From Alphaproteobacteria bacterium (GTDB lineage: Bacteria > Pseudomonadota > Alphaproteobacteria > Micropepsales > Micropepsaceae): a DNA stretch of 14,800 nt. The stretch covers positions 1-14,800 of the forward strand of contig QKCS01000028.1 in the NCBI GenBank assembly GCA_003246795.1. The letters are read 5' to 3'. This document shows, one piece after another, positions 13,676-14,800 of the stretch. Within the stretch, counting starts at the first letter, position 1. Each line of letters begins with the position of its first letter. Both the position numbers and the translations under genes were made by a program. The notes beneath the pieces are model-generated. The model was given only the letters and a program-made list of their open reading frames with translations, made no database searches and was not told the DNA's origin.

Positions 13676-14167
13676 ATGCTCATCATCCTCAGCGGCTTGC
13701 CCGGCACCGGCAAGACCACGCTTGCGCGTGCGCTCGCGCGCGAGATCGGCGCCGTGCACCTGCGCATCGACACGATCGAACAGACGCTGCGAGACGCGGG
13801 TGTGACCGTCGTCGCCGGCGAAGGTTACCGCATCGCCTACGCCGTTGCGGAAGACAACCTGCGCCTGGGCCTCGCCGTCGTCGCCGACTCCGTGAACCCG
13901 CTTGCGATCACCCGCGAGGCCTGGCATGCCGTCGCCGCGCGCGCGGGCGCGAAGTTCGTCGACGTCGAATGCGTTTGTTCGGATGAAGGCGAGCACCGGC
14001 GGCGCATCGAACAGCGGTCGTCCGACATCGCCCGTTTGAAGCTGCCGTCATGGGACGACGTCGTCGCGCGCGAATACCACCAATGGGACACCGGGCGGAT
14101 CGTCGTCGACACCGCGCGCGAGACCGTGGCGACGGCCGTTGAGCGCATTCGCGCCGCGATCGACTAG
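13676..14167 (+). CDS. Small P-loop kinase/ATPase of unknown substrate
   Basis: The 163-aa protein begins directly with a Walker A motif, IILSGLPGTGKTTLARALA (GLPGTGKT at residues 7-14), as in small-molecule kinases of the AAA_33/Zeta-toxin-like and gluconokinase-like group. RIDTIEQTL (about 30-38) is the acidic strand that usually follows, VVADSVNPL (about 68-76) carries the second acidic strand, and the RRRIEQR segment (about 108-114) looks like the arginine-rich lid. This group includes sugar kinases, antibiotic phosphotransferases and tRNA kinases; the substrate cannot be told. The ATG lies 13 bp after the pckA stop with a poor ribosome binding site, so expression probably depends on pckA read-through and coupling. 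Its stop interlocks with the stop of polA on the other strand. No antitoxin-like gene is adjacent, so a zeta-toxin role is unlikely. Confidence 0.85.
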   Translation: MLIILSGLPGTGKTTLARALAREIGAVHLRIDTIEQTLRDAGVTVVAGEGYRIAYAVAEDNLRLGLAVVADSVNPLAITREAWHAVAARAGAKFVDVECVCSDEGEHRRRIEQRSSDIARLKLPSWDDVVAREYHQWDTGRIVVDTARETVATAVERIRAAID

Positions 14168-14800
14168 TGTGCTTCGTCCCAGTTCCGACCCGCCTTCGCT
14201 TCCGCGACCAGCGGCACCGTGAGATCGATCACGGGATGGCAAGCGTTTTCCATCACGCGCTGGACGACCTTGCAGGTTTCGGCGACTTCGGCGTCCGGCG
14301 CCTCGAACACGAGTTCGTCGTGCACCTGCAGCAGCATCTTCGCCTTCAGCTTCTTCGCTTTCAAAGCACCCGGCACGCGCACCATCGCGCGGCGAATGAT
14401 GTCGGCGGCCGAGCCCTGGATCGGCGCGTTGATTGCTGCGCGCTCGTTGAACGAGCGCAGAGACGGATTTGACGCGTTGATGTCCGGCAAGTTCACCTTG
14501 CGCCCGAAGATCGTCGTCACGAATTTCTGCTCGTGTGCTTCGGCCTTCGTGCGATCCATGTAGGCGCGGATTCCCGGAAAACGCTCGAAATACGTGCGGA
14601 TATAGGCCTGCGCCTCGTCGCGCGGGATCGAAAGCTGGTTTGCCAGACCGAACGCCGAGATGCCGTAGATGATGCCGAAGTTGATCGCCTTCGCGCGCCG
14701 CCGGACCGCGGGATCCATGCCCTTGATCGGCGTGTTGAACATCTCCGACGCCGTCATCGCGTGAATGTCGAGCCCCTCGGCGAACGCCTTCTTGAGCGCC
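14164..14800 (-). CDS. polA: DNA polymerase I, C-terminal part (gene runs off the window)
   Basis: These are the last 211 residues of DNA polymerase I, which fills gaps in Okazaki fragment processing and excision repair. The 5' part, with the nuclease domains, lies beyond the right edge. The fragment holds AFAEGLDIHAMTA at the edge, the O-helix motif B RRRAKAINFGIIYGISAFG with the nucleotide-site Lys and Phe, the SFNERAAINAPIQGSAADII segment, motif C LLQVHDELVFEAP with catalytic His-Asp-Glu, and the usual ending GRNWDEAH. All polymerase motifs that can be seen are intact. Whether the protein keeps 5'-3' and 3'-5' exonuclease activity cannot be judged here. It converges on the P-loop kinase gene, and the two stop codons overlap by two bases within CTAG at 14164-14167. 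Confidence 0.97.
   Translation of the reverse strand, partial: ALKKAFAEGLDIHAMTASEMFNTPIKGMDPAVRRRAKAINFGIIYGISAFGLANQLSIPRDEAQAYIRTYFERFPGIRAYMDRTKAEAHEQKFVTTIFGRKVNLPDINASNPSLRSFNERAAINAPIQGSAADIIRRAMVRVPGALKAKKLKAKMLLQVHDELVFEAPDAEVAETCKVVQRVMENACHPVIDLTVPLVAEAKAGRNWDEAH

Noticed and set aside
13676..14167. Zeta-type toxin of a toxin-antitoxin pair
   Set aside because: The P-loop is similar, but no small antitoxin gene lies beside it. The neighbours are pckA and polA.
1..14800. Mobile element, defence island, CRISPR array or other plainly new multi-gene system
   Set aside because: I saw no transposase, integrase, phage gene, regularly spaced repeats or defence-type domain set. The gene content is conserved alphaproteobacterial core plus a few unknown envelope proteins.

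Overview
The window is a 14.8 kb piece of a GC-rich bacterial chromosome, almost certainly from an alphaproteobacterium. The diagnostic block is pckA, chvI, chvG, a short HPr kinase (hprK), a mannose-type PTS EIIA, HPr (ptsH) and ahcY. This gene neighbourhood is known from Rhizobiales and related alphaproteobacteria (ChvG/ChvI of Agrobacterium, BvrS/BvrR of Brucella). Genes are tightly packed, and long antisense open frames caused by high GC are common. I saw no insertion sequence, phage gene, CRISPR array, rRNA or convincing tRNA.

Layout. 1-518 has no supportable gene. 519-1448 (+) is a membrane-anchored endonuclease/exonuclease/phosphatase-family protein. It converges on a minus-strand pair: ahcY (2017-3411) followed by a small four-cysteine periplasmic protein of unknown function (1452-2003). 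ahcY has its own upstream region with an AT-rich inverted repeat, a promoter-like element and a structured leader. Next on the minus strand is a FecR-domain membrane protein with a lipoprotein downstream (5211 down to 3618), then a monocistronic cold-shock protein gene with a strong terminator (5678-5411).

6769 down to 5882 is a TraB/GumN-family protein whose start codon overlaps the ptsH stop. The regulatory block therefore runs, in transcription order on the minus strand, MATE transporter (11850), chvI (10405), chvG (9710), hprK (8004), EIIA (7450), ptsH (7056), traB/gumN (6769). Several of these junctions overlap or nearly overlap. pckA (12052-13662, +) is divergent from the MATE gene and is followed 13 bp later by a small P-loop kinase, which converges on the 3' part of polA (14800-14164, -) with interlocking stop codons.

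Working together: ChvG/ChvI is an envelope and acid-stress two-component system. HprK, HPr and EIIA form an incomplete PTS with no EIIB or EIIC visible here; in relatives it is a regulatory phosphorelay linking carbon/nitrogen state to gene expression. PckA is a gluconeogenic enzyme whose gene is often next to this system. AhcY recycles S-adenosylhomocysteine. Most of the window is conserved housekeeping and regulatory material. I did not find a clearly new system. The best leads are the ahcY control region, the TraB/GumN protein coupled to HPr, and two pairings that involve uncharacterised envelope proteins.
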